DNA of 5,688 nucleotides, from contig JAFEBC010000380.1 of NCBI GenBank assembly GCA_018266095.1, forward strand, positions 1 through 5,688, given 5' to 3'. The notes below the pieces were generated by a model, which was not told the DNA's origin, did no database searches, and saw only the letters and a program-made list of their open reading frames with translations. Positions 1-5,610 of the stretch are shown one piece after another. The position numbers and the translations under genes are program-made. Every line of letters begins with the position of its first letter. Within the stretch, counting starts at the first letter, position 1. The stretch is from Deltaproteobacteria bacterium (GTDB lineage Bacteria > Myxococcota > Myxococcia > Myxococcales > 40CM-4-68-19).

Positions 1-112
1 GCACGTCGACCTCGCCCACGATCGGCAAGTTGCCCACGCGCACTTGATGAGTGCGCCGCACCCTCGCAAAGGACTCACCGCCACACGTCTGGCAACGCAT
101 TCGTCGACTCAT
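1..112 (-). CDS. YgiT-type zinc-finger protein, putative antitoxin (partial, N-terminal 37 residues)
   Basis: This frame is read on the minus strand and runs off the left edge, so only the N-terminus is visible. The ATG at 112-110 overlaps the stop of the upstream DUF4258-like gene by four bases (ATGA), the usual arrangement for translationally coupled partners. The visible protein begins MSRRMRCQTCGGE, and its CxxCGG knuckle (C7, C10) matches the first half of the YgiT/MqsA-type zinc finger; a second CxxC would be expected beyond the edge. In this family the zinc finger is usually followed by a helix-turn-helix that binds the module's own operator, but that part is not visible. Some YgiT-finger partners are short and lack the DNA-binding domain. 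A second ATG five codons in is a possible start, but the overlap favours the first. Antitoxin function is inferred from the finger and the partner gene. Confidence 0.75.
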   Translation of the reverse strand, partial: MSRRMRCQTCGGESFARVRRTHQVRVGNLPIVGEVDV

Positions 113-381
113 TCTTCGTCTCCCACGAACACCGTGACCACCACGACCTGTTCGAACACTTCGACCACGAGGCTCAGGTCCTCGTCGCTTGAATCTGGAC
201 CAGTCACCCGCCACCGCCCGTTCGGCTGAGAGCGACACAAGCGAGCGCGGCGTAGGGCAGCACTGATATCCATCGGGTCCACGCCACGCTCCACCATGCG
301 AAGCAGAGCATGCTCCAAGATCAAGAATCGATCCTGCTGGGCCAATCTACGGACCCGCCTGAGCATTCCCGTGGGATTCAC
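109..381 (-). CDS. DUF4258 family protein, putative RNase-type toxin
   Basis: This small protein of 90 residues matches the DUF4258 pattern. An N-terminal helix carries EHALLRMVERGV (residues 23-34, with H24, R28 and R32), followed by a helix starting DPMDISAAL. Then come NGRWRVTG (54-61) and a hydrophobic C-terminal strand rich in V (72-86) with a VTV signature. DUF4258 proteins are small and often encoded next to YgiT-type zinc-finger proteins. They are predicted to have an RNase-toxin-like fold, but activity is undemonstrated for most members. The start is taken as GTG at 381-379 because GGAGGAG lies 3 nt upstream; the internal ATG at codon 6 has no comparable ribosome binding site. Toxin first, antitoxin second is the order of mqsR-mqsA. 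The gene diverges from glyQ. Family assignment is fairly sure; toxicity is inference. Confidence 0.78.
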   Translation of the reverse strand: MNPTGMLRRVRRLAQQDRFLILEHALLRMVERGVDPMDISAALRRARLCRSQPNGRWRVTGPDSSDEDLSLVVEVFEQVVVVTVFVGDEE

Positions 382-384
382 CCG

Positions 385-391
385 CTCCTCC
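385..391 (-). promoter_or_regulatory. Ribosome binding site fixing the GTG start of the DUF4258 gene
   Basis: Read on the minus strand, GGAGGAG ends 3 nt before the GTG at 381-379, with the GGAGG core 5 nt away. This strong Shine-Dalgarno sequence supports the GTG over the ATG five codons downstream. Confidence 0.7.
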
Positions 392-400
392 GCAGGAATG

Positions 401-429
401 AGTATTCATCAAGATTGATATAGCATCAA
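401..429 (-). promoter_or_regulatory. Putative promoter of the toxin-antitoxin-like pair
   Basis: On the minus strand, TTGATG (429-424) and AATACT (406-401) are separated by 17 bp. Each matches the sigma-70-type consensus at 4 of 6 positions. Transcription would start near 394, giving a very short leader that includes the GGAGGAG at 391-385. The region is locally AT-rich compared with the flanking genes. This is a pattern match, not a mapped start. Confidence 0.45.
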
Positions 430-436
430 GACTGAT
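407..436. repeat. Operator-like direct repeats with dyad symmetry
   Basis: Two 13-bp direct repeats, CATCAAGATTGAT (407-419) and CATCAAGACTGAT (424-436), differ at one base and are 17 bp apart start to start. Each contains an ATCA-N4-TGAT dyad. The junction between them forms a perfect inverted repeat, TTGAT-ATAGC-ATCAA (415-429). A further dyad, ATGA-GTAT-TCAT (398-409), lies over the proposed -10. The repeats cover the -35 and the spacer of the proposed minus-strand promoter. This layout is what an autoregulated toxin-antitoxin module would be expected to have, so a repressor site is a reasonable inference, but no binding protein is shown. Confidence 0.5.
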
Positions 437-470
437 TCCGGAACACGAGGGAACGGGAGACAACTTCCCC

Positions 471-500
471 TTGCTCTACCAGGGCGCGCCACCCTACTCT
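471..500 (+). promoter_or_regulatory. Possible promoter of the glyQ-glyS-cls cluster
   Basis: TTGCTC (471-476) and TACTCT (495-500) are spaced 18 bp apart, a weak but plausible sigma-70-type promoter for high-GC DNA. It would start transcription around 507, about 20 nt before glyQ. A perfect 8-bp inverted repeat, GGGCGCGC (482-489) and GCGCGCCC (501-508), brackets the -10. No run of T follows, so it is not an intrinsic terminator. The rest of the divergent gap (382-526) holds the toxin-antitoxin promoter and repeats, and I see no other gene in it. Confidence 0.35.
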
Positions 501-526
501 GCGCGCCCCGCTTCGCGAGGCCGCCC

Positions 527-1558
527 ATGTCCGATCGCCCGAAAGACTTCCAGTCGCTCATCCTCCGCCTGCAGCAGTACTGGGCCGATCGCGGTTGCGC
601 GCTGCTCCAGGGCTACGATCTCGAGGTCGGCGCGGGCACCATGAATCCGCAGACGTTCCTGCGCGTGCTCGGGCCGGAGCCGTGGAATGTCGGCTACGTC
701 GAGCCCTCGCGCCGCCCGGCCGACGGGCGCTTCGGCGAGAACCCGAACCGGCTCTTCCAGCACCACCAGTACCAGGTGATCTTGAAGCCTTCGCCCAAGG
801 ACGTGCAGGAGGTCTACCTCGGTTCGCTCGCGGCCATCGGCATCCACGCCAAGGATCACGACCTGCGCTTCGTCGAGGACGACTGGGAGTCGCCGACGTT
901 GGGCGCGTGGGGCCTGGGCTGGGAGGTCTGGTGCGACGGCATGGAGGTCACGCAGTTCACCTACTTCCAGCAGGCGGGCGGCTTCGAGTGCAAGCCCGTG
1001 TGCGCGGAGCTGACGTACGGGCTCGAGCGCATCGCCATGTACCTGCTCGACGTCGACAACGTGTACGACCTGGTGTGGACGACGGCGCCGGACGGCACGC
1101 AGCTCAAGTACGGCGAGGTGTTCCACCAGAACGAGGTGGAGCAGTCCAAGTACTCGTTCCAGCACAGCGACCAGAAGCTGCTCTTCACGCTCTTCGACAG
1201 CTACGAGGCCGAGTGCAAGAAGCTCATCGAGGCCAAGCTGCCGATCCCGGCCTACGACTACTGCTTGAAGTGCTCGCACGCGTTCAACCTGCTCGACGCG
1301 CGCGGCGCCATCAGCACCACCGAGCGCCAGGGCTACATCCTGCGCGTGCGTGCGCTGGCGGCCGAGTGCGCGCGCGGCTTCTTGCTCTCGCGGGCGCGGC
1401 TGGAGTTCCCGATGCTGCGTGACCGCGCGCAGGCCAAGGTGGAGGCGAAGCTCGTGCTCGACGCCGAGGAGGCCCGGCTCGCGGACCTCGCGGCCAAGGA
1501 GCTGGCGAAGCAGGCGCGCGCGGCCAAGAAGGACGGCGCGCAGGCGGAGGCCCGGTAA
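527..1558 (+). CDS. glyQ: Glycyl-tRNA synthetase alpha subunit
   Basis: GlyQ is the catalytic alpha subunit of the bacterial alpha2-beta2 glycyl-tRNA synthetase. It activates glycine with ATP and charges tRNA-Gly together with GlyS in the cytoplasm. The 343-residue protein closely follows the family: LEVGAGTMNP (32-41), the motif 2 region VEPSRRPADGRFGENPNR (58-75), then LGAWGLGWEVW, GMEVTQFTYFQQ and the motif 3 region TYGLERIAMY (163-172). The FHQNEVEQ segment and the C-terminal FNLLDARGAIS and ERQGYILRVR blocks are intact. The ATG is preceded by GAGG at 517-520, six bases away. The protein is about 40 residues longer than E. coli GlyQ (303): from about residue 298 it carries an Ala/Lys/Glu-rich, probably helical tail. 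The stop TAA shares its last A with the glyS ATG, so the two genes are probably translationally coupled. Identification is secure. Confidence 0.98.
   Translation: MSDRPKDFQSLILRLQQYWADRGCALLQGYDLEVGAGTMNPQTFLRVLGPEPWNVGYVEPSRRPADGRFGENPNRLFQHHQYQVILKPSPKDVQEVYLGSLAAIGIHAKDHDLRFVEDDWESPTLGAWGLGWEVWCDGMEVTQFTYFQQAGGFECKPVCAELTYGLERIAMYLLDVDNVYDLVWTTAPDGTQLKYGEVFHQNEVEQSKYSFQHSDQKLLFTLFDSYEAECKKLIEAKLPIPAYDYCLKCSHAFNLLDARGAISTTERQGYILRVRALAAECARGFLLSRARLEFPMLRDRAQAKVEAKLVLDAEEARLADLAAKELAKQARAAKKDGAQAEAR
1546..1550 (+). promoter_or_regulatory. Ribosome binding site of glyS inside the end of glyQ
   Basis: GGAGG ends 7 nt before the glyS ATG and lies within the last codons of glyQ. It supports the ATG at 1558 and reinitiation at the TAATG junction. 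Confidence 0.75.
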
Positions 1559-3762
1559 TGGATCTGCTCATCGAAATCGGCTGCGAAGAGCTGCCCGCGT
1601 CGTCGCTCAAGCCCGCGCTCGCGCACCTCGCGAACGGGCTGGCCAAGGAATTGGAAGACGCGCGCTTGTTCCCTGCGGGCCTGCTCGAGACCGAGTGGGC
1701 GCGCCGCGAATTGGAGCACAACAAGGCCGAGGGGCTCGCGCTCAAGGCGCCCATCGCCGCGCCCACCGCCGCCGAGCTGGCGGGCACGTTCATCTCCACC
1801 TACGCCACGCCGCGCCGCCTCGCGCTCACCGCGTTCGGCCTGCCCGAGCGCGCGCCCGACGCGAAGAAGACCTTGCAGGGCCCGCCCGCGAAGGCCGCCT
1901 TCGGGCCCGACGGCAAGCCCACCAAGGCCGCCGAGGGCTTCGCCAAGAAGGCCGGCGTCGCGGTCGAGGCGCTCCGGGTCGAGGGCGATCGCGTGGTCGT
2001 GGTGCAGGACCTCGTCGGCCAGCGCACCGCCGATGTGCTCCCGGGCATCCTCGAGAAGCTCGTGGCCACCGTGCCCTTCAAGAAGGCCATGCGCTGGGGC
2101 TGGGTGCCCGAGTCGTTCGCGCGGCCGGTGCACTGGATCGGCGCCTCGCTGGACGGCAAGCAGGTGCCGGTGAAGTACGGCGACGTGACGAGCTCGCTGA
2201 CCACGCGCGGACACCGCTTCCACGCCAACGCCGAGGCGCCGCTGCCGGCCGCGGGCAAGTACGCCGACACCCTGCGCTCGTTGCACGTGCTCGCCGACTG
2301 GGACGAGCGCAAGGCCAAGGTGTGGGCCGAGGCGCAGCGGGCCGCCGCCGAGCTCGGCGGTGAGGTCCTGCCCGACGAGGAGCTGCTGGAGACGGTGACC
2401 GGCCTCGTCGAGGAGCCGCACGCGGTGCTCGGCCACTTCGAGCAGTCCTTCCTGGACCTGCCGCCCGAGGTGCTCGTCAGCGAGATGCGCGGGCACCAGA
2501 AGTACTTCGCGGTGCGCGACCCGGCGACGCAGAAGCTCTTGCCCGCGTTCGTGGCGACCTCCAACTCCAAGGTCGTCGACCCGTCCTCCTCGCGGCGCGG
2601 CTACGAGCGCGTGCTGCGGGCGCGCATGACCGACGCCCGCTTCTTCTTCGTCGAGGACAAGAAGACGCCGCTGGCCGCGCGTGTGGAGAAGCTGGGCCGC
2701 GTGACCTTCTTCGCGGGCCTGGGCTCGCAGCTCGACCGCGTGGACCGCATCAAGAACCTCGCACAGTGGCTGCACGGCGCCACGGGCCGCGCGGACGTGA
2801 GCCAGCTCGTGCTCGCGGCGCAGCTCTGCAAGGCCGACCTGACGTGCGGGATGGTGGGCGAGTTCCCCGAGTTGCAGGGCACCATGGGCCGCGTCTACGC
2901 GCTCCACGAGGGCCAGCCCGCGATGGTGGCCGAGGCGCTGGCCGAGCACTACCTGCCCAAGGGCGCGAGCGAGGAGATGCCGCGCACCGACGAGGGCACG
3001 CTCCTGGGCCTCGCGGATCGCCTCGATCAGCTCGTCGGCTTCTTCGGCCTGGGCAAGGAGCCCACCGGCACCGCGGATCCCTTCGCGCTGCGCCGCGCCG
3101 CCATCGGCCTCTTGCGCCTCGTGACGCAGAAGCAGCTCCGCTTCGATCTCGTGGCCGCCCTCACCGAGGCCCAGCGGCTGCACGGCACCCAGCGCGCGCC
3201 CGCGGGGACGAACAAGGTCTCCCAGGAGCCGGCGCTGCTCGCCAAGCTCTGGACCTTCCTCGCCGGCCGCCTCGAGGTGCTCTGGAAGGACCGTGCCGCT
3301 CCGGACGCCGTGGAGGCCGTGCTGGCCACGGGCTCGCGCGATCTCGTGCTCCTGGAGAAGAAGCTCGCCGCGCTGACCAACGAGCGCCAGAAGAACCCCG
3401 AGCGCTTCGCGCAGACGGCGGCGGCCTTCAAGCGCATCGCCAACATCCTCTCGCAGGCGCAGGAGAAGAAGCTGGCCGCGGTCGCGTTCTCGGTCGACAA
3501 GGCGCAGGCGCCCGCCGAGAAGGCCCTGGCGCAGGCCCTGGACGCCGCGCGCGCGAAGGTCGAGCAGGCGCTCGGCGAACGCGAGGATCACCCGAGCGCG
3601 TACGCGGCGCTGTCCGAGCTCAAGCCGTCCGTCGACACCTTCTTCGACGACGTGATGGTCATGGATCCGGACACGTCCATCCGCGACAACCGCCTCGCCC
3701 TCCTGCGCGGCCTGCACGAGCTCTTCTCGCCGCTCGCGGAGTTCGGCCGGCTGCAGGCGTGA
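1558..3762 (+). CDS. glyS: Glycyl-tRNA synthetase beta subunit
   Basis: GlyS is the tRNA-binding beta subunit that partners GlyQ in charging tRNA-Gly. The 734-residue protein starts with the typical LLIEIGCEELPASSL (3-17) and continues through YATPRRLAL (82-90), MRWGW and FARPVHWIG, then TRGHRFH. The middle has MRGHQKYFAV and ARMTDARFFFVED. An HD-like helical region includes LADRLDQLVGFFGLG (485-499) and PTGTADPFALRRAAIG (502-517). A C-terminal DALR-type anticodon-binding domain ends with DDVMVMDPD and IRDNRLALLRGLHELF. It is longer than E. coli GlyS (689). Most of the difference is an insertion of about 37 residues (38-74) between the first helix and the strand leading into YATPRRLA. The reading frame is unbroken and no conserved block is missing, so the enzyme should be functional. 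The ATG overlaps the glyQ stop by one base and has GGAGG seven bases upstream. Confidence 0.98.
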   Translation: MDLLIEIGCEELPASSLKPALAHLANGLAKELEDARLFPAGLLETEWARRELEHNKAEGLALKAPIAAPTAAELAGTFISTYATPRRLALTAFGLPERAPDAKKTLQGPPAKAAFGPDGKPTKAAEGFAKKAGVAVEALRVEGDRVVVVQDLVGQRTADVLPGILEKLVATVPFKKAMRWGWVPESFARPVHWIGASLDGKQVPVKYGDVTSSLTTRGHRFHANAEAPLPAAGKYADTLRSLHVLADWDERKAKVWAEAQRAAAELGGEVLPDEELLETVTGLVEEPHAVLGHFEQSFLDLPPEVLVSEMRGHQKYFAVRDPATQKLLPAFVATSNSKVVDPSSSRRGYERVLRARMTDARFFFVEDKKTPLAARVEKLGRVTFFAGLGSQLDRVDRIKNLAQWLHGATGRADVSQLVLAAQLCKADLTCGMVGEFPELQGTMGRVYALHEGQPAMVAEALAEHYLPKGASEEMPRTDEGTLLGLADRLDQLVGFFGLGKEPTGTADPFALRRAAIGLLRLVTQKQLRFDLVAALTEAQRLHGTQRAPAGTNKVSQEPALLAKLWTFLAGRLEVLWKDRAAPDAVEAVLATGSRDLVLLEKKLAALTNERQKNPERFAQTAAAFKRIANILSQAQEKKLAAVAFSVDKAQAPAEKALAQALDAARAKVEQALGEREDHPSAYAALSELKPSVDTFFDDVMVMDPDTSIRDNRLALLRGLHELFSPLAEFGRLQA

Positions 3763-3775
3763 GCGCAGCCGGCGT

Positions 3776-3781
3776 GAGGTG
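3776..3781 (+). promoter_or_regulatory. Ribosome binding site deciding the start of the cardiolipin synthase gene
   Basis: GAGGTG lies 6 nt before the GTG at 3788. The earlier GTG at 3779 overlaps this site and has no site of its own. The ATG at 3794 is farther away (12 nt) but remains possible. Confidence 0.55.
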
Positions 3782-3787
3782 TACAAC

Positions 3788-5266
3788 GTGAGCATGCTCG
3801 GCGTGCCCCTGCTCGCGCTGGCCCTCGGCCACGACTTCTCGACGCTGATGTTCTGGCTGTTCCTCGTCGAGCTGCCCTGGGTCATCGTCATCTCGGGCTA
3901 CATCCTGCTCGAGAAGCGCCCGCCCATGTCCACGCTGGCGTGGATCCTGGGCCTGACCTTCCTGCCCGTCATCGGCCTGGGCGTGTACCTGCTCTTCGGC
4001 CCGCGCCGGCTCACGCGCAAGCGCCTGCTCGTGTCGCGCGCGCGCGAGGCGCTGCAGCAGCTCATCTCGGCCTGGGATCACCTGCCCGCGTCGCAGTTGT
4101 CGGCCCTGGGCCAGCTCTCGCGCATGGCCACGCGGCTGGGCGCGCTGCCGCCCGAATCCGTCGCGCAGCTCACCCTCTACACCGACGGCGACTCGACCTT
4201 CGACGCGCTCATCGCCGCCATCGGCGAGGCCAAGAAGCACGTGCACGCCGAGTACTACATCTTCCGCTCGGACAAGACGGGCACGCGCATCCGCGACGCG
4301 CTGGTCGAGCGCGCCAAGGCAGGCGTCACCGTGCGCCTGCTCGTGGACGCCCTCGGCTCGAGCTCCACCCGCGCGGCCTTCTTCGATCCGCTGGTGGCCG
4401 CGGGCGGCAAGGTGGCCTTCTTCAACCCGCCCTTCGTGAAGTTCGGCCGCCGCATCTTCAACTTCCGCACGCACCGCAAGATCCTCGTCGTCGACGGCGT
4501 CATCGGCTTCACCGGCGGCGTCAACGTGTGCGACGACCACTCGGCCCGCGCGATGGGTCCCCTGGCCTGGCGCGACACCCACCTGCGCGTCGACGGCGCA
4601 GCCGCGCACGGCCTGCAGCGCACCTTCCTCGAGAACTGGCAGTTCTCCTGCGAGGAGCAGGACAAGGCCCGCCTCTCGCCCGACACGGTGAGCGACCTCT
4701 TCCCCCGCGCGCCCGGCGGCGACCGCGCCGTGCAGATCATCTCCAGCGGCCCCGACAGCGACGCCCGCGCCATCGCCAGCTTCTACTTCACCGCCATCTC
4801 CAGCGCGCACCAGCGCGTGTGGCTCACCACGCCCTACTTCGTGCCCGAGGACAGCCTCATCAACGCGCTCTGCACCGCCGCCCTGCGCGGGGTCGACGTG
4901 CAGCTCGTGCTCCCCACCTCGACCGACGCGCGCCTCGTGGACGCGGCGGGCGCGACCTACCACGAGATCCTCATCAACGCGGGCGTGCGCATCCACCTCT
5001 ATGGTCCGGAGATGATCCACGCCAAGACCTGCCTCGTGGACCAGGACCTGGCGATCGTGGGCACGGCCAACCTGGATGCGCGCTCGCTCCGCTTGAATTT
5101 CGAAGTGATCGCAGCCGCGTACGACCGGGAGCTCAACGAGGAGCTGGCCCGCGCGTTCGAGAAGGACAAGCAGAAGACCAAGGAGCGCAAGACCTCCGAT
5201 GCGCGCCTGCCCCTGCGCACCCGCCTCTTCCAGAGCGCCGCCCGGCTGCTGGCGCCGCAGCTCTAG
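3788..5266 (+). CDS. cls: Cardiolipin synthase, phospholipase D superfamily
   Basis: This 492-residue membrane enzyme should join two phosphatidylglycerol molecules into cardiolipin plus glycerol at the inner membrane. Two hydrophobic segments sit at the N-terminus, about residues 20-41 and 48-70, followed by basic residues (GPRRLTRKR), as in ClsA-type enzymes. Two phospholipase D HKD motifs follow: HRKILVVD (H229, K231, D236) with downstream GFTGGVN, and HAKTCLVD (H411, K413, D418) with downstream GTANLDARS. Both catalytic motifs are complete, and their positions and the total length are close to E. coli ClsA (486 residues). The YYIFRSDKTG block before the first motif and TTPYFVPE in the second half also fit. 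The GTG at 3788 is chosen for its spacing from GAGGTG; 3779 and 3794 are alternatives. The gene lies 25 nt after glyS, so it is probably co-transcribed. A broader phospholipase D-type transferase role cannot be excluded, but ClsA-like is best. Confidence 0.93.
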   Translation: MSMLGVPLLALALGHDFSTLMFWLFLVELPWVIVISGYILLEKRPPMSTLAWILGLTFLPVIGLGVYLLFGPRRLTRKRLLVSRAREALQQLISAWDHLPASQLSALGQLSRMATRLGALPPESVAQLTLYTDGDSTFDALIAAIGEAKKHVHAEYYIFRSDKTGTRIRDALVERAKAGVTVRLLVDALGSSSTRAAFFDPLVAAGGKVAFFNPPFVKFGRRIFNFRTHRKILVVDGVIGFTGGVNVCDDHSARAMGPLAWRDTHLRVDGAAAHGLQRTFLENWQFSCEEQDKARLSPDTVSDLFPRAPGGDRAVQIISSGPDSDARAIASFYFTAISSAHQRVWLTTPYFVPEDSLINALCTAALRGVDVQLVLPTSTDARLVDAAGATYHEILINAGVRIHLYGPEMIHAKTCLVDQDLAIVGTANLDARSLRLNFEVIAAAYDRELNEELARAFEKDKQKTKERKTSDARLPLRTRLFQSAARLLAPQL

Positions 5267-5295
5267 TTTCCGTGGGACTGCGGACAGCAACTGCT

Positions 5296-5323
5296 TCAAC
5301 GCGGAGGCGCGGAGACGCGGAGA
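5296..5323 (+). repeat. Left arm of a 28-nt inverted repeat with 8-nt internal periodicity
   Basis: The arm begins TCAACGCGGAGG and consists of three purine-rich 8-nt units in a row: GCGGAGGC (5301), GCGGAGAC (5309) and GCGGAGAT (5317). Its reverse complement matches positions 5452-5479 at 25 of 28 bases, including 14 perfect bases at the outer end. It lies 29 nt after the cls stop codon. Confidence 0.8.
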
Positions 5324-5451
5324 TTTTGGCCCACCGCTCCAGTGAATCCTCAGTCCTTTTGACTGCTTATGCGGATTTGAACCCGTGGGGCTCGTTCAGG
5401 AGTCCCGCCTTGAGACTGCGCGCGCCAGCCCAAGTGACCAGAACCCAGCAC

Positions 5452-5479
5452 CCTCCGCTTCTCCTCGCCTCCGCGTTGA
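5452..5479 (-). repeat. Right arm of the 28-nt inverted repeat
   Basis: Read on the minus strand, this arm begins TCAACGCGGAGG like the left arm, followed by the units GAGGAGAA and GCGGAGG. The arms enclose 128 nt. It ends 26 nt before the proposed -35 of the cold-shock gene. The pair could be two copies of a dispersed intergenic repeat in opposite orientation, the ends of a small non-coding mobile element, or a long RNA stem; the sequence alone does not decide. Confidence 0.8.
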
Positions 5480-5505
5480 GGCCTTTCGCTTTTTCCTTCG
5501 CAGAT

Positions 5506-5535
5506 TTGACATCGCGACGCACAACCTGCTACACG
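5506..5535 (+). promoter_or_regulatory. Promoter of the cold-shock gene
   Basis: A perfect TTGACA (5506-5511) is followed 18 bp later by TACACG (5530-5535), which has a TG one base upstream (5527-5528) as in an extended -10. Transcription would start near 5541 and give a leader of about 70 nt before the ATG at 5611. The -35 is strong; the -10 matches at only 3 of 6 positions. Confidence 0.55.
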
Positions 5536-5543
5536 CCCCGCTC

Positions 5544-5590
5544 CCTCCAAGCACTACATAGGCTGGAGGAACCGGTGCAGTTCGCACCGG
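5544..5590 (+). promoter_or_regulatory. Two adjacent hairpins in the cold-shock mRNA leader
   Basis: Hairpin 1 pairs CCTCCA (5544-5549) and GC (5551-5552) with GC (5562-5563) and TGGAGG (5564-5569). It has eight base pairs, one bulged A (5550) and a 9-nt loop, and it buries the strong Shine-Dalgarno-like GGAGG. Two bases later, hairpin 2 pairs CCGGTGC (5572-5578) with GCACCGG (5584-5590) around the loop AGTTC. The A-rich stretch from 5591 to the ATG is unpaired in this model. A role in temperature-dependent translation or mRNA stability is inference, suggested by the known leader-based control of other cold-shock mRNAs. Confidence 0.5.
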
Positions 5591-5610
5591 CAACACTGAA
5601 AGAGCAGAAA

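Larger units (their letters stand above)
5267..5505. other. Intergenic stretch without a recognisable gene
   Basis: This stretch has fewer G/C-biased codon-like patterns than the genes around it. It holds the inverted-repeat pair described separately and a short CAGTC-CTTTT-GACTG hairpin (5351-5365) too weak to be a confident terminator. Short minus-strand frames here have no family resemblance and no convincing ribosome binding site. I see no clear intrinsic terminator for the glyQ-glyS-cls transcript. Confidence 0.6.

Noticed and set aside
44..229. Short plus-strand frame rich in Ser and Thr
   Set aside because: It is antisense to the toxin-antitoxin-like pair, which has family motifs, a strong ribosome binding site and a coupled overlap.
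441..526. T-box-like leader for glyQ, suggested by CCACCCT near 489-495
   Set aside because: The resemblance to the T-box AGGGTGG element is on the opposite strand, and the leader is too short and lacks specifier and antiterminator structures.
1333..3891. 852-codon open frame on the minus strand across glyQ and glyS
   Set aside because: It lies opposite two unmistakable conserved genes. Its protein is Arg/Leu/Gly/Ala/Glu-rich without any family pattern, as expected from antisense reading of high-GC codons.
3659..5299. 546-codon open frame on the minus strand across cls
   Set aside because: Same explanation: it mirrors the cardiolipin synthase gene in an antisense frame, is low in complexity and has no recognisable motif.
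5351..5368. CAGTC-CTTTT-GACTG hairpin as terminator of the cluster
   Set aside because: The stem is five pairs, moderate in GC and followed by CTTAT instead of a T run, so it is too weak to call.
5366..5401. Possible tRNA on the minus strand, suggested by a GGTTCAAATCC-like T-loop
   Set aside because: The T-stem would have only two pairs and no matching acceptor, anticodon or D arms can be found around it.
5350..5596. Two overlapping 66-codon minus-strand frames between cls and the cold-shock gene
   Set aside because: They have no recognisable motif or convincing ribosome binding site, and they run through the inverted repeat and the cold-shock promoter and leader.
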